Origin: Arenimonas sp. SCN 70-307 | GTDB taxonomy: Bacteria > Pseudomonadota > Gammaproteobacteria > Xanthomonadales > Xanthomonadaceae | Length of the DNA: 64,000 bases | Assembly: GCF_001724815.1 (NCBI RefSeq) | Contig: NZ_MEDO01000005.1 | Coordinates: forward strand, 29,085-93,084 | Reading direction: 5' to 3' | Shown: positions 11,599 to 21,144 of the stretch, one piece after another | How positions within the stretch are numbered: position 1 is the stretch's first letter | Layout of the letters: every line of letters starts with the position of its first letter | Notes under the pieces: generated by a model | The model's input: the letters and a program-made list of their open reading frames with translations, nothing else | What the model was told of the DNA's origin: nothing | The model's database searches: none | Translations under genes and position numbers: made by a program

Positions 11599-12611
11599 CA
11601 GCCGTTGCTGTCGAACTGCTGGTGGTAGCGCACCGCTTCGGCCACCTCGTTGCGCGAGCCCAGGAACACCGGCACGCGCTGGTGCAGGCCGGACGGCTGC
11701 ACCTCGAGCATGCGCTGGCGGCCGGTGCTGGCGGCGCCGCCGGCCTGCTCGATGATGAAGGCCATCGGGTTGGCCTCGTACATCAGGCGCAGCTTGCCGC
11801 CCTTGTCGCGGCACTTGGCGTCGAGCGGATAGCTGAAGATGCCGCCGCGGGTGATGATGCGGTGCACGTCGGCCACCATCGACGCCACCCAGCGCATGTT
11901 GAAGTCCTTGCCGCGCGGGCCTTCCCTGCCGGCCAGCAGGTCGCCCACGTAGCGCTGCATCGGGGTTTCCCAGAAGCGCTGGTTGGACATGTTGACGGCG
12001 AATTCCCTGGTGTCGGCCGGGATCTGCACGTCGCGCTGGGTGAGCATGAAGCTGCCCACCTCGCGGTCCATCGTGAACACGTGCGTGCCGTGGCCCACCG
12101 TCAGCACCAGCTGGGTGCTCGGGCCGTAGGTGGTGTAGCCGGCGCACACCTGCGCCGTGCCCGGCTGCAGGAAGTGCTCGTCGCCCGGCGCGGTGACGCC
12201 GTCGGGGCAGCGCAGCACCGAGAAGATGGTGCCGACCGAGATGTTGACGTCGATGTTCGAGCTGCCGTCGAGCGGATCGAACAGCAGCAGGTAGTTGCCG
12301 CGCTGGAAGGCGTCGGGGATGGGCTGGCTGTGGTCCATCTCCTCGGAGGCCAGGCCGGCGAGGTGGCCGCCCCAGGCGTTGGCCTCGAGCAGGATGTCGT
12401 TGCTGAGCACGTCGAGCTTCTTCTGCGCCTCGCCCTGGATGTTTCCGGTGCCGGCATCGCCCAGCACGCCACCGAGCGCGCCCTTGCCGATGGCGATCGA
12501 GATGGACTTGCAGGCGCGGGCCACCACCTCGATCAGCAGGCGCAGGTCGGCGTTGATGCGGCCGGCGTGCTGCTCCTGAATCAGGTAGCGGGTGAGGGAA
12601 ATCGGCTTCAT
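11598..12611 (-). CDS. fbp: Fructose-1,6-bisphosphatase, class I
   Basis: A 337-residue class I FBPase that hydrolyses fructose 1,6-bisphosphate in gluconeogenesis. The metal-binding [20 protein letters not shown] segment (core [10 protein letters not shown]) lies near residues 118-137. The substrate-binding [20 protein letters not shown] region (core GGIFSYP) and the CFWE-type NQRFWETP motif are present. It is first in the operon with the oxygenase and cls, and divergent from the DUF4010 gene across an 89-bp gap. Confidence 0.97.
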   Translation of the reverse strand: MKPISLTRYLIQEQHAGRINADLRLLIEVVARACKSISIAIGKGALGGVLGDAGTGNIQGEAQKKLDVLSNDILLEANAWGGHLAGLASEEMDHSQPIPDAFQRGNYLLLFDPLDGSSNIDVNISVGTIFSVLRCPDGVTAPGDEHFLQPGTAQVCAGYTTYGPSTQLVLTVGHGTHVFTMDREVGSFMLTQRDVQIPADTREFAVNMSNQRFWETPMQRYVGDLLAGREGPRGKDFNMRWVASMVADVHRIITRGGIFSYPLDAKCRDKGGKLRLMYEANPMAFIIEQAGGAASTGRQRMLEVQPSGLHQRVPVFLGSRNEVAEAVRYHQQFDSNG

Positions 12612-12700
12612 GGCGCTCCAGCGGGTGGCGACGGACCCGGGCATTGTCCCCGACCCGGCCGGGCTTGCAAGCGCGGGCCCGGTTGGCGCCACAATCGGCC

Positions 12701-13939
12701 ATGACGCCGCTGAACATGGAATCGCTGCCGCTGCTGCCCCTGGGCACGGCCCTGGGCGTGGGCCTGCTGGTGGGCGCGGTGCGCGAGCGCCGCCATCCGG
12801 AGCGGCCCACCTCGGCCGGCCTGCGCACCCACGCCCTGGCCGCCCTGGCGGGCACGGTGGCGCTGTGGCTCGATCCGGTGGCCTTCGCGGTGGTGCTCGC
12901 CCTGGTGGGCGTGTTCGCAGCCATGAGCTACCGCCAGAGCCAGGCCGAGGACCCGGGCCTGACCGGCGAGATCACCCTCGTGCTCACCTGCCTGCTCGGT
13001 GGCCTGGCGGTGGGCCTGCCGCCGCTGGCCGGCGGCCTGGGCGTGGTGGTGGCCGCGCTGGTTTACCTCAAGGCGCCGCTGCACCGGCTGGCGCGCGAGC
13101 GGGTGAGCGAAGCCGAGGTGCGCGACGGCCTGGTGCTGCTGGCCTCGGCCCTGGTGGTGCTGCCCTTGGTGCCCGACCGCGCGATCGGCCCCTTCGACGT
13201 CTTCAATCCCAAGATGCTGTGGCTGCTGGTGGTGCTGGTGATGGCCATCAGCGCCGCTGGCCACGTCGCCCTGCGCCTGGTCGGCAACCGCTGGGGCATG
13301 GCCGTGGCGGGTTTTTTCGCCGGCTATGTCTCGTCCACCGCCGCGGTGGCGGGCTTCGGCCAGCGCGTGCGCGAAACGCCCGGGCTGCGATCGGCCGCCG
13401 TGGGCGCCGCGCTGCTGGCCAACCTGGCTTCGGTGAGTCTGTTCGTGCCGGTGCTGCTGGCGGTGTCGCCGGGCCTGCTGCCGCTGCTGGCCGCGGAGCT
13501 GGCGGTGGCCTGCGGCGTGCTGCTGGCGGGCGGCCTGCTGGGCCTTCGCCGCGATGGCGACGGCGTGCCGCCGCCCACGTCCGAAAGCCGCATGTTCCGC
13601 TTCCGCCACGCCCTCGCCTTCGCGGCCATCATCACCGTGGTGCTGTTCACCGCGGCGGCGCTCAATGCCTGGCTGGGCCCGCGCGGCGCGATGGTGGCCG
13701 CGGTGGTGGCGGCCCTGGCCGAGCTGCACGCGGCGGCGGCCACCGTGGCCAAGCTCTGGCAGTCGGGCACCTTCGACGCGCAGCAGGCGCGCTGGGCGGT
13801 GGTGGGCCTGCTGGCGGCCAGCTCGCTGGCCAAGACGGTCATCGCCCTCGCCAGCGGCGGCGTGGCCTACGGCTGGCGCGTGGGCCTGGGCCTGGCCACG
13901 ATGGTCGCGGCCAGCGCCGCCGTAGTACTCCTGCTCTGA
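12701..13939 (+). CDS. MgtC/SapB-type membrane protein with DUF4010 domain
   Basis: A 412-residue multi-spanning inner-membrane protein, almost entirely hydrophobic, with some 11-12 predicted helices. The N-terminal MgtC-like part has the typical [12 protein letters not shown] and [11 protein letters not shown] motifs. The C-terminal two thirds is the DUF4010 domain with [17 protein letters not shown]. The substrate is unknown; MgtC relatives affect Mg homeostasis and ATP synthase. A second possible ATG lies 15 bases downstream. CACAAT stands 5 bases before the chosen ATG, again close to a leaderless layout. Confidence 0.85.
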   Translation: MTPLNMESLPLLPLGTALGVGLLVGAVRERRHPERPTSAGLRTHALAALAGTVALWLDPVAFAVVLALVGVFAAMSYRQSQAEDPGLTGEITLVLTCLLGGLAVGLPPLAGGLGVVVAALVYLKAPLHRLARERVSEAEVRDGLVLLASALVVLPLVPDRAIGPFDVFNPKMLWLLVVLVMAISAAGHVALRLVGNRWGMAVAGFFAGYVSSTAAVAGFGQRVRETPGLRSAAVGAALLANLASVSLFVPVLLAVSPGLLPLLAAELAVACGVLLAGGLLGLRRDGDGVPPPTSESRMFRFRHALAFAAIITVVLFTAAALNAWLGPRGAMVAAVVAALAELHAAAATVAKLWQSGTFDAQQARWAVVGLLAASSLAKTVIALASGGVAYGWRVGLGLATMVAASAAVVLLL

Positions 13940-13940
13940 C

Positions 13941-13990
13941 TGAATCAACTGAACCAGGTTGATTTTATCCAACCTGGTTCGATTGGTTCA
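13941..13990. terminator. Bidirectional terminator-like palindrome between convergent genes
   Basis: An 11-bp perfect stem (13951-13961 with 13970-13980, GAACCAGGTTG and its complement) has an 8-base AT-rich loop. An outer imperfect extension makes the stem about 21 bp. It lies between the stops of two convergent genes and reaches into the last codon of the response-regulator gene. It is symmetrical, so it could serve both strands. Confidence 0.7.
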
Positions 13991-14629
13991 GATGATTCGG
14001 AGGGTGATGGCCTTGAGGACGGCGCGGGTGCGGTCGCGGGTGCCGAGTTTGTCGAGGATTTCGGAAACGTAGTTCTTCACCGTGCCTTCCGACAGGAAGA
14101 CCGCGCGCGCGATCTCCTTGTTCGAATAGCCGCCGGCGATCAGGCGCAGGATCGCCACCTCGCGCTCGCTGAAGGTATCGGTCGGCTCGCTCTGGTCGCG
14201 GTAGGCGTAGCGTGCGCGCACCGGATCGGTGGGCACGGGCGCCAGCAGGGTTTCGCCGGCGGCGACGCGGGTGATCGCTTCGACGAGGTCTTCGGGCGAG
14301 GCGTCCTTGAGCAGGAAACCCTGGGCCCCGGCTTCGGCCGCGGCCAGCGGCAGGCTTTCGTCGTCGAAGGTGGTCAGCAGCACCACCGGCGTGCGGTCGC
14401 CGCGGGCGCGCAGCGCGCGCACCAGGCCGAAGCCGTCGAGGCCGGGCATGCGGATGTCCGAGAGGATCACGTCGGCCGGGGTGTCGGCCAGCGCGTCGAG
14501 CAGGGCCTGGCCGTCGCCGGCCTGCGCCACCAGTTCGAGGTCCGGGAAGCCGGCAAGCAGCGCGGTCAGGCCGCTGCGCACCAGGGCCTGGTCGTCGGCC
14601 AGCGCCACGCGGATGCGTGCCACGCTCAC
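13988..14629 (-). CDS. LuxR/NarL-type response regulator
   Basis: A 213-residue regulator. The receiver domain (1-120) has the acidic pair ALADDQALVRSG, the phospho-acceptor aspartate in DVILSDIRMPGLDG, and the lysine in LLKDASPEDL. The C-terminal NarL/FixJ helix-turn-helix (about 150-213) has FSEREVAILRLIAGGYSNKEIA (core LIAGGYSNKEIA). The start is a GTG overlapping the kinase stop (GTGA), so the pair is translationally coupled. It ends in the palindrome shared with the convergent gene. The closest named type is DesR/YvfU-like, but the regulon is not known. Confidence 0.93.
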   Translation of the reverse strand: MSVARIRVALADDQALVRSGLTALLAGFPDLELVAQAGDGQALLDALADTPADVILSDIRMPGLDGFGLVRALRARGDRTPVVLLTTFDDESLPLAAAEAGAQGFLLKDASPEDLVEAITRVAAGETLLAPVPTDPVRARYAYRDQSEPTDTFSEREVAILRLIAGGYSNKEIARAVFLSEGTVKNYVSEILDKLGTRDRTRAVLKAITLRII

Positions 14630-15771
14630 GCCGCCACCGGCAGCCAGGCCTGCAGGTGCACGCCGCCGGTGTCGGTGCGGCGCACGTCCAGGCCGCCGCC
14701 GGCGGCCTCGAGCCGCTCGCGCATGCCGCCCAGGCCGTTGCCGGGCCTGAGCTCGCCGCGGCCGCGGCCATCGTCGCGGATGTCCAGGCGCAGCCCGCCG
14801 TCTTCGCGCCGCAGCACCACCCACAGGTTGCCCGCCTGCGAATGCCGCGCGGCATTGGTCAGGCCTTCCTGCACCGTGCGCAGCAGCGCCTCGGCCTGGG
14901 CCAGCGAACCCACGCGCGCGTCCTCGTCGATCTGCAGGTGCAGGCGCGGCCGCGGGAAGGGCGAGGCCAGTGCGGTGATCGCCGGCGCGAGCTCGAGGCC
15001 CTCGTCGGCGCGCATCTGCTGCACCACGCCGCGGATGTCGGCCAGCAGCTCGTCGGCGAGGCGCGCGCACAGCGCCACCGGCGCCTCGTTCGCGTAGCGC
15101 GGGTCGCGCGCCAGCGCGGCGAGGTTGAGCTTGAGCGCGGTGAGCTTGTGCCCGGCCACGTCGTGCAGCTCGCGCGAGAGCCGCAGGCGTTCGCCGTCGC
15201 GGGCGCTTTCGGCCAGCAGCGAGCGCGTGGCCAGCAAATCGGCGTTGACCACGGCCAGCTCCGCGCGGGCGCGCTCGGCGCTGATGCCGAACCACGCCGC
15301 GGATGCGGCGAAGGCCTGGAAGCAGGCCACCATCAGCACCGCGACGGCCGGCGAGGTGAAGCGCCATACGTAGGCATAGACCAGGTAGAGGCCGAGGTTC
15401 ACCAGCACCAACAGCGCCGCCGTGGGCCTCGGGGCCCAGGCGTGGATGGCCTGGACGGCGCAGAGGATCAGCAGGATCGGCAGCGTCGAGCTGCGCGCCA
15501 GCAGCATCAGCGCAAAGACGAGCGCGTACTGGAGCAGCACCAGCGTGCGCAGGTAGCGGGGCGGCTCCGGCGTCTCCTCGTGGCCCAGCACGGCGGCGAA
15601 CAGGACCAGGTAAGCCAGGTGCAGCGCGGCCAACCACGACGCCGGCGCCGGCGCGTCGCGCCAGGGCGGCACGCCGGCGCCCAGCACCACCACCTCCCAG
15701 CCGATCGCCGCCCAGGTCAGCAGGCCGGCCAGGTTGAGCGGCGTGAAAAGGCGCTTGGCGAAAGAGGTCAT
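14626..15771 (-). CDS. Sensor histidine kinase (HisKA_3/NarX type)
   Basis: A 381-residue membrane kinase. About five or six hydrophobic helices fill residues 10-150. The HisKA_3 dimerisation domain has the phosphorylated histidine in LSRELHDVAGHKLTALKLNL (core RELHDVAGHKL). The ATPase domain includes TVQEGLTNAARHSQA (N box) and GNGLGGMRERLEAAGG (G box). With the overlapping downstream response regulator it forms a DesK/DesR-like pair, a family often sensing membrane state. The signal is inferred, not shown. It is divergent from the next membrane gene. Confidence 0.93.
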   Translation of the reverse strand: MTSFAKRLFTPLNLAGLLTWAAIGWEVVVLGAGVPPWRDAPAPASWLAALHLAYLVLFAAVLGHEETPEPPRYLRTLVLLQYALVFALMLLARSSTLPILLILCAVQAIHAWAPRPTAALLVLVNLGLYLVYAYVWRFTSPAVAVLMVACFQAFAASAAWFGISAERARAELAVVNADLLATRSLLAESARDGERLRLSRELHDVAGHKLTALKLNLAALARDPRYANEAPVALCARLADELLADIRGVVQQMRADEGLELAPAITALASPFPRPRLHLQIDEDARVGSLAQAEALLRTVQEGLTNAARHSQAGNLWVVLRREDGGLRLDIRDDGRGRGELRPGNGLGGMRERLEAAGGGLDVRRTDTGGVHLQAWLPVAA

Positions 15772-15915
15772 GGCGCCAGCTTGGGCCGGCGCCGCGGTCC
15801 GCTCAAGGGTCGCGCCGAAGAAAGTGACTTCCGGCACCCGGGTTTGCTGACCGCCGGCACCTGAGCGCGGCGCCGCCGCCCGCGAGACTGGCGCCACGTC
15901 ACCGGAGAACCCGCC

Positions 15916-16641
15916 ATGGATATCGCCACCCTGCCCCTGGTCCTGCACGTCGCCGCCGGCACAGTGGCCCTGGCCACGTTCTGGACCGCCGGCCTGGTGA
16001 AGAAGGGCACGCCCCTGCACCGCCGCGTCGGCCAGGTCTACCTGCTGGCGATGCTCGCCATCGTGCTCACCGGCATCCCGCTGGTGCTGCAGGTGACCGC
16101 GCGCGGCCAGCCGGTGGGCGCGCTGTTCCTCACCTACCTGCTGGTGCTGGTGGGCAACGCCAGTTGGTCGGCCTGGCGCGCGATCCGCGACCGTCGCGAC
16201 CGCGCCGCCTACTTCGGCCCGATGTACTGGTTCGTCGCCGCGCTCACCGCCGGCAGCGGCCTGGCGATCATCGCGCTGGGCCTGCAGACCGGCGCCGTGC
16301 TGCTGCAGGTGTTCGGAGGCGTGGGCGTGTTCGCCGGCGTCGGCGCGCTGCGCGGCTGGCGGCGTTCGGCCACCGACCCCCAGTGGTGGCTCAAGGAGCA
16401 CTACGGCGCGATGATCGGCAACGGCGTGGCCACCCACATCGCCTTCTTCGGCATCGGCCTGCGCGGCCTGCTGCCGGGCGTGGACCCGCAGCTGCTGCAG
16501 CACTTCGCCTGGTTCACGCCGCTGGCGGGCTCGCTGGTGGCGGCCTGGTGGCTGGGCCGCAAGTACGGCCGCCCGGTGGCGCCGGGTCAGACGTCGCCGT
16601 CGTCGAGCCAGCCTTCGCCCGTGCCGCGGTTGAACACCTGA
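15916..16641 (+). CDS. Multi-spanning membrane protein, unknown function
   Basis: A 241-residue protein with about six to seven hydrophobic helices (for example residues 6-28, 40-60, 68-90, 100-125). A conserved-looking AGLVKKGTPLHRRVGQVY follows the first helix. The pattern resembles DUF2306-like membrane proteins, but I am not sure of the family. Its last 55 bases overlap the 3' end of phhA on the opposite strand, and the tail (SPSSSQPSPVPRLNT) is encoded by the antisense of phhA, so the true end of selection may lie earlier. Confidence 0.65.
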   Translation: MDIATLPLVLHVAAGTVALATFWTAGLVKKGTPLHRRVGQVYLLAMLAIVLTGIPLVLQVTARGQPVGALFLTYLLVLVGNASWSAWRAIRDRRDRAAYFGPMYWFVAALTAGSGLAIIALGLQTGAVLLQVFGGVGVFAGVGALRGWRRSATDPQWWLKEHYGAMIGNGVATHIAFFGIGLRGLLPGVDPQLLQHFAWFTPLAGSLVAAWWLGRKYGRPVAPGQTSPSSSQPSPVPRLNT

Positions 16642-17474
16642 TCGCCCGGCTGCACGCTGCCGGCCGGGAACGAGGGCAGCGTGGCGAGCCGGGCGTAGAT
16701 CGGCGTGAAGTCCGGCGCGGTCGCTTCCATCAGCTGCTCGTAGCTGTCGATGACGAAATACGTCTTCTGGTAGGTGTCGATGCGGTAGCGCGTGCGCATG
16801 ATGCGCTCGAGCTCGAAGCCGATGCGGTTGGGCGCGGCCGACTCCAGGCAGTGGATGGACTCGCCCTTGGAGCTGACGATGCCGCTGCCGTAGATGCGCA
16901 GGCCGTCGTCCTCGCGGATGAGGCCGAACTCCACCGTGTACCAGTACAGGCGCGTCAGGTTCACCAGCGCCTCGGGACCGATGGCGTGCGCCTTGACGCC
17001 GCCGCGGCCGTAGGCGGCCATGTAGTCGGCGAACACCGGGTTCATCAGCAGCGGTACGTGGCCGAACAGGTCGTGGAACAGGTCGGGTTCGCTGAGGTAA
17101 TCGAGCTGTTCGGGCTTGCGGATCCACCAGGTCACCGGGAAGCGGCGGTTGGCCAGGTGCTCGAAGAAGGTGAGTTCGGGCAGCAGGCCCTCGACGCCGA
17201 TCAGCTCCCAGCCGGTGGCGTTGCGCAGCGAGCGGTTGAGTTCGTCGAACTTCGGGATGCGGTCGGGCGACATGCCCATCGCTTCCTGCTGGGCCAGGAA
17301 TTCGCGGCTGGCGCGGCCGGGCAGGATTTCGCGCTGGCGCTTGAACAGCGTGGCCCAGACCTCGTGGTCGGTGGCCGTGTAGTCGCCCCAGGGCTGCTCG
17401 ACCACGGCCGTGGTGTAGACCGGCACGTAGCCCTTGTCGGTGAGCTGGTGTTCGACGCGCTTGGGCTGTTGCAT
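16587..17474 (-). CDS. phhA: Phenylalanine 4-monooxygenase
   Basis: A 295-residue pterin-dependent hydroxylase that converts phenylalanine to tyrosine. The iron-binding site is complete: FHDLFGHVPLLMNPVFADY supplies two histidines and EFGLI supplies the glutamate. The start ATG has GGAGG upstream; a longer frame from 17495 is less likely. It is divergent from an Lrp/AsnC-type regulator. A TAGACT -10-like box (17499-17504 on the minus strand) gives a short leader. Tail-to-tail overlap with the preceding gene is 55 bases. Confidence 0.97.
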   Translation of the reverse strand: MQQPKRVEHQLTDKGYVPVYTTAVVEQPWGDYTATDHEVWATLFKRQREILPGRASREFLAQQEAMGMSPDRIPKFDELNRSLRNATGWELIGVEGLLPELTFFEHLANRRFPVTWWIRKPEQLDYLSEPDLFHDLFGHVPLLMNPVFADYMAAYGRGGVKAHAIGPEALVNLTRLYWYTVEFGLIREDDGLRIYGSGIVSSKGESIHCLESAAPNRIGFELERIMRTRYRIDTYQKTYFVIDSYEQLMEATAPDFTPIYARLATLPSFPAGSVQPGDQVFNRGTGEGWLDDGDV

Positions 17475-17533
17475 CCTGGCCTCCGTACCTTGCACACCAG
17501 TCTAGCGCCGGGTGGGCGCAATCGGCTTGCGTA

Positions 17534-17562
17534 GTTGCGCGACATGCCTGAACAGGCGCAAC
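17534..17562. promoter_or_regulatory. Palindromic operator candidate between phhA and the Lrp-type gene
   Basis: GTTGCGC (17534-17540) is repeated inverted as GCGCAAC (17556-17562) with a 15-base spacer, in the 122-bp divergent intergenic region. Lrp-family regulators bind such dyads and often control themselves and a divergent gene. The assignment is inferred from symmetry and position. Confidence 0.45.
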
Positions 17563-17596
17563 ATCATTGCGTCCAGTGACAGAAAGGCCGCAGGAA

Positions 17597-18076
17597 ATGG
17601 AGCAAACCCGGCTCGACCGCACCGACCTGGCCATCCTGGGCGAGCTCCAGCGCGAAGGCCGGCTCAGCAATGCCGACCTCGCCGAGCGGGTGAAGCTCTC
17701 GCCCTCGGCCTGCCTGCGCCGCGTGCAGCGGCTGGAACAGGCGGGCGTGCTGGCCGGCTACGCGGCGCTGATCGACCCGGCGAAGGTGGGCCTGGGCCTG
17801 CAGGCCTTCGTGCGCGTGCAGCTGGCGCGCCACGAGCCCGACGCCGTGGCCACCTTCACCGCCCGCGTGAACCGCTGGGACGAAGTGGTCGCCTGCCACG
17901 CGCTCACCGGCGAGATGGACTACCTGCTGCACGTGGTCGTGCAGGATCTGGAGCACTTCTCGCGCTTCCTGCTCGACCACCTGCTCAACGCCAGCGGCGT
18001 GGCCGACGTGAACTCCAGCTTCGTGCTGCGCACCGTCAAGCCGCCGCGCGGCCTGCCGCTCGGCCATCTCGCCTGA
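17597..18076 (+). CDS. Lrp/AsnC-family transcriptional regulator
   Basis: A 159-residue regulator. The N-terminal winged helix has LDRTDLAILGELQREGRLSNADLAERVKLSPSACLRRVQRLE (core RLSNADLAERVKLSPSACL), and the C-terminal RAM effector domain covers about residues 65-150. The ATG at 17597 with AGGAA upstream is preferred over one 30 bases earlier. Its divergence from phhA suggests it controls aromatic amino acid catabolism, with an amino acid as ligand, but this is inference. Confidence 0.93.
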   Translation: MEQTRLDRTDLAILGELQREGRLSNADLAERVKLSPSACLRRVQRLEQAGVLAGYAALIDPAKVGLGLQAFVRVQLARHEPDAVATFTARVNRWDEVVACHALTGEMDYLLHVVVQDLEHFSRFLLDHLLNASGVADVNSSFVLRTVKPPRGLPLGHLA

Positions 18077-18090
18077 CCCCAGGCCTTTCC

Positions 18091-19743
18091 CTACGGCGCC
18101 GGCTGGCCGAAGGTGCGGCCGAAGAAGTCGCCGTCCTTCCACTTCGGGCGCGCCTCGGCATCGCCCACGCGCCGGCCGATGGCGGCGTTGAGCTTCGCCA
18201 GCCGCGTCGCGCTCGGGTAGTGGATCGGCAGCGAGGCTTCGTCGCTGGGCTGGTGGTAGTGGCCGGTGAGGAAATCCTCGTACAGCGCCAGTGCGTCCAC
18301 GTCCGGCGAGCGCGCCTTGATGCCGGCGTCGAGGTACACGGCCGGGATGCCCTGGCGCACGAAGGCGTACTGGTCCGAGCGCACGAACACCACTTCCTCG
18401 GGCTTGGGGTCGGCCGTCAGGCCGATGCCCAGGCCGGCCGCGGCGGCCTGCACGTCGGCTTCGAGCGTGCTGTGCTCGACGCCGATGGGCACCACGTCGG
18501 TGACGTCGGCCAGGAACACCGGCATGTCCATGTTGATGTTGGCGACCAGCGGGCCGGCCACGGTCGGGCGCGTGGCGAAATACTCGGCGCCGAGCAGGCC
18601 GCGCTCCTCGGCCGTGACCGAAACGAACAGCATCGAGCGCCGCGGCGCCGGCCCGGCCAGCAGCTCGTTGGCGGCCTCGAGCATCACAGCCGTGCCCAGC
18701 GCGTTGTCGAAGGCGCCGTTGTAGATGCCGTCGCCATCGACCTCGGCGCCGACGCCCACGTGGTCGAGGTGGGCGGTGAACACCACGTGCTCGGCCGCCA
18801 GCGCCGGGTCGCTGCCCGGCAGCAGGCCGACCACGTTGCTGCTTTCGAGCCGCGACAGCGCCGTGGAACCCGAGAGCGTGGCCTGGCCCGGCAGGTCGAA
18901 GGCCTTGAGCGTGCCGGACTCGCGGCGCGCGAACACTTCGTCGGCGTCCATCGGCGCGCCCTCGAACAGCTGGCGCGCCGCGTGCACGCCGAGGCTGGCC
19001 GTGGCGCGGATCCCCGGGTAGGCGTCGATCGGCGCGCCTTCCTCGTCGAGCAGGCGCATGCCCGGCATCTGCCAGTTGCGCGCGCCGCGCGCCCAGGGGT
19101 ACTTGGCCTCGTCCACCGGGTTGCCCAGGCTCACCGCGCCCACCGCGCCGCGCGCGGCCAGGGCTTCCATCTTCTGCCGGCCGGAGGCGTGGAATGCGCG
19201 CTGGGTGTTGGGGAAGGTCGAGGGCGCGCCGGAGAAATACACCGCGATCTTGCCTGCCACGTCCACGCCGGCGAAATCGTCGTGGCCGAGTTCGGGCGCA
19301 TGCACGGCCTGGCCGACGAAGACCAGCGGCGCGGTGACGGCATGGGTGCCGGCGTTGAAGTTGATGCCGGGCAGGAAATCGTCCTGGAAAGCGAACGTGA
19401 TGTCGCCGCCGGCGCGGCGCACCACGAAGGCCGCGCCCTCGCGCTGGCGCCGGCCCTCGAGCAGCGGCACCGTCTGGAAATAGCTGCCGGCGTCACCGGC
19501 GGGCTGCAGGCCCAGCGCACGGAATCGGTTGGCGACGTAGAGCGCGGCCAGGTCGTAACCGCGGGTGCCGGCGGCGCGGCCTTCGAGCAGGTCGTCGGCC
19601 AGGAAGGCGACGTCGGCCTCGATGCGCCGCTCGCCACCGGCCAGGCCGCCCTGCACATCTGCCCCGGCCTGGGGCGGCGGGACCGCCTCGCGGCCACAGG
19701 CCACCAACAGGGACAGGGCAAGCAGGACGACGACGCGCTTCAT
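18091..19743 (-). CDS. M28-family zinc aminopeptidase, lipoprotein
   Basis: A 550-residue exported peptidase. The N-terminus MKRVVVLLALSLLVACGREA has a lipobox (LVAC), so it should be lipid-anchored after cysteine 16. A PA (protease-associated) insert occupies the first half. The metallopeptidase domain keeps the M28 ligands: TAHLDHVG, GAFDNALGT, the AEERGLLGAEY glutamate pair, NINMDMP and HYHQPSDE. It likely trims peptides in the periplasm or outside. A palindromic repeat lies just before the start. An in-frame extension into that repeat was rejected because the lipobox then would be internal. Confidence 0.92.
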   Translation of the reverse strand: MKRVVVLLALSLLVACGREAVPPPQAGADVQGGLAGGERRIEADVAFLADDLLEGRAAGTRGYDLAALYVANRFRALGLQPAGDAGSYFQTVPLLEGRRQREGAAFVVRRAGGDITFAFQDDFLPGINFNAGTHAVTAPLVFVGQAVHAPELGHDDFAGVDVAGKIAVYFSGAPSTFPNTQRAFHASGRQKMEALAARGAVGAVSLGNPVDEAKYPWARGARNWQMPGMRLLDEEGAPIDAYPGIRATASLGVHAARQLFEGAPMDADEVFARRESGTLKAFDLPGQATLSGSTALSRLESSNVVGLLPGSDPALAAEHVVFTAHLDHVGVGAEVDGDGIYNGAFDNALGTAVMLEAANELLAGPAPRRSMLFVSVTAEERGLLGAEYFATRPTVAGPLVANINMDMPVFLADVTDVVPIGVEHSTLEADVQAAAAGLGIGLTADPKPEEVVFVRSDQYAFVRQGIPAVYLDAGIKARSPDVDALALYEDFLTGHYHQPSDEASLPIHYPSATRLAKLNAAIGRRVGDAEARPKWKDGDFFGRTFGQPAP

Positions 19744-19787
19744 GGGCAGGCTCCGGACAAGTCCACCGAAGCTAGCAAAGAAAGGGC

Positions 19788-19877
19788 AAAGAAAGGGGGT
19801 CAGGTTCACTTCCGGGGACGCGGCACCGGTGCAACGCGAAGTTCCTGCGCCCGGAAGTGAACCTGACCCCCTTTCTT
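19788..19877. repeat. Palindromic repeat family (REP-like), copy 1
   Basis: Left arm 19788-19814 and right arm 19851-19877 are inverted copies around GGGGGTCAGGTTCACTTCCGG, with a 36-base spacer, the longest loop of the five copies. The right arm abuts the stop codon of the diguanylate cyclase gene to the right. The motif GGGGTCAGGTTCACTTCC is shared with copies at 21145, 30234, 31152 and 36813. Confidence 0.9.
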
Positions 19878-21061
19878 CAGGACTCCCAGCCGCTCATGGG
19901 GTCGGACATCACCAGGTCGCGGCCGGCGTGCTTGGCGGCATACATGGCGCGGTCGGCGCGCTGGAGCAGCTGCGAGAAGTGGCGGTCGGCCGGCGCCAGC
20001 ACCGCCACGCCGATCGACAGCGTCACGCCCCGGCGCTGGCCGTCGAGCTCGAGCGGCCGTCCCGAAAACGACTCACGGATGCGCTCTGCCGCCGCCGCCG
20101 CGCTGGCACCGTCGGTGTTGGGCATCAGCACGATGAACTCCTCGCCGCCCAGGCGTCCCGGCAGGTCCTCGGCGCGCAGCGACTCGCGGATGCGCGCCAC
20201 CGCCTGCACCAGCGCCAGGTCGCCGGCGGCGTGTCCGAGCTCGTCGTTGATGCGTTTGAAGTGGTCCAGGTCCACCACCAGCAGCGACAGCGGCATGCCA
20301 TGCCGCCGCGCCCCGGCGATCGCCCGCGTGCCCAGTTCCTCGATCGCGCGCCGGTTGTACACGCCGGTGAGGAAGTCCATGCGCGCCGCGCGCTCGAGCT
20401 CGCGCTGGCTGCGTTCGGTGCACAGCAGCAGGAAGCCGAGCGTCGCCACCACCGGCAGGATGCTGCCGACCGCGTAGGTCAGCACCTGCACGTGGGTGAG
20501 CTGGAACACCGTCAGCACCTGGCCCGGGTCCACCACCAGCACGCCGGCGCGGTAGGCCATCACCGCCGCCGAGAAGGTGAAGGCGCCGCCGGCCACGTGG
20601 CGCAGCGGGCCGGTGGCCTCCGGGCTGCGGTAGACCGTCCAGGCGCTGTAGCCGAGCATCCAGGCCAGGACCAGCGAGATCGTGATCAGCCGCAGGGTCA
20701 GGTCGGGCTCCAACAGACCCCACCAGGTGGAGATCGCCACGGCCAATACCACCATCACCGCCAGCAGCAGCGGCCGCACCTGCTGGTGGAAGAAGCGCCG
20801 CAGCGCCACCGCGTACGCAGCGAACGCCAGGGCGATGCAGGCATTGGCGCCCACGATGGTCAGCCATTCCGACAGGTGGTCGCGCTGCGTCAGCAGCACG
20901 AAGCCGGCCGGCTGCAGCAGGGTGGCGGCCACCCACCAGGTCAGCGCCGGGCGGAACGCCGCCGGCATCGCCCGTGCGACCACGGCCAGCAGCAGGCCCA
21001 CCAGCAGGGTGAGCACGGCGCCCACCAGAAGCCCCGACCGGATGTCGAACGTCCACTCCAT
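19877..21061 (-). CDS. Membrane-bound diguanylate cyclase (GGDEF)
   Basis: A 394-residue protein with seven or so hydrophobic helices in residues 8-215 and a C-terminal GGDEF domain. The active site is GGEEF near residues 304-308, preceded by the inhibitory site RAED at the correct five-residue spacing, so product inhibition is expected. DLDHFKRINDELGHAAGD is the usual nucleotide-binding stretch. The start at MEWTFDIRSG matches the start of a paralogue at 23249 (MELDVRS). A longer frame reaching upstream was not chosen. Confidence 0.92.
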   Translation of the reverse strand: MEWTFDIRSGLLVGAVLTLLVGLLLAVVARAMPAAFRPALTWWVAATLLQPAGFVLLTQRDHLSEWLTIVGANACIALAFAAYAVALRRFFHQQVRPLLLAVMVVLAVAISTWWGLLEPDLTLRLITISLVLAWMLGYSAWTVYRSPEATGPLRHVAGGAFTFSAAVMAYRAGVLVVDPGQVLTVFQLTHVQVLTYAVGSILPVVATLGFLLLCTERSQRELERAARMDFLTGVYNRRAIEELGTRAIAGARRHGMPLSLLVVDLDHFKRINDELGHAAGDLALVQAVARIRESLRAEDLPGRLGGEEFIVLMPNTDGASAAAAAERIRESFSGRPLELDGQRRGVTLSIGVAVLAPADRHFSQLLQRADRAMYAAKHAGRDLVMSDPMSGWES

Positions 21062-21144
21062 CTGCCTGTTTCGCCCCCTGTGGCGACGGCCTGGTTTTCC
21101 CCAGCCTTTCACTGCAACCACGCGCGCGCAAGCGCCATGGGGAC

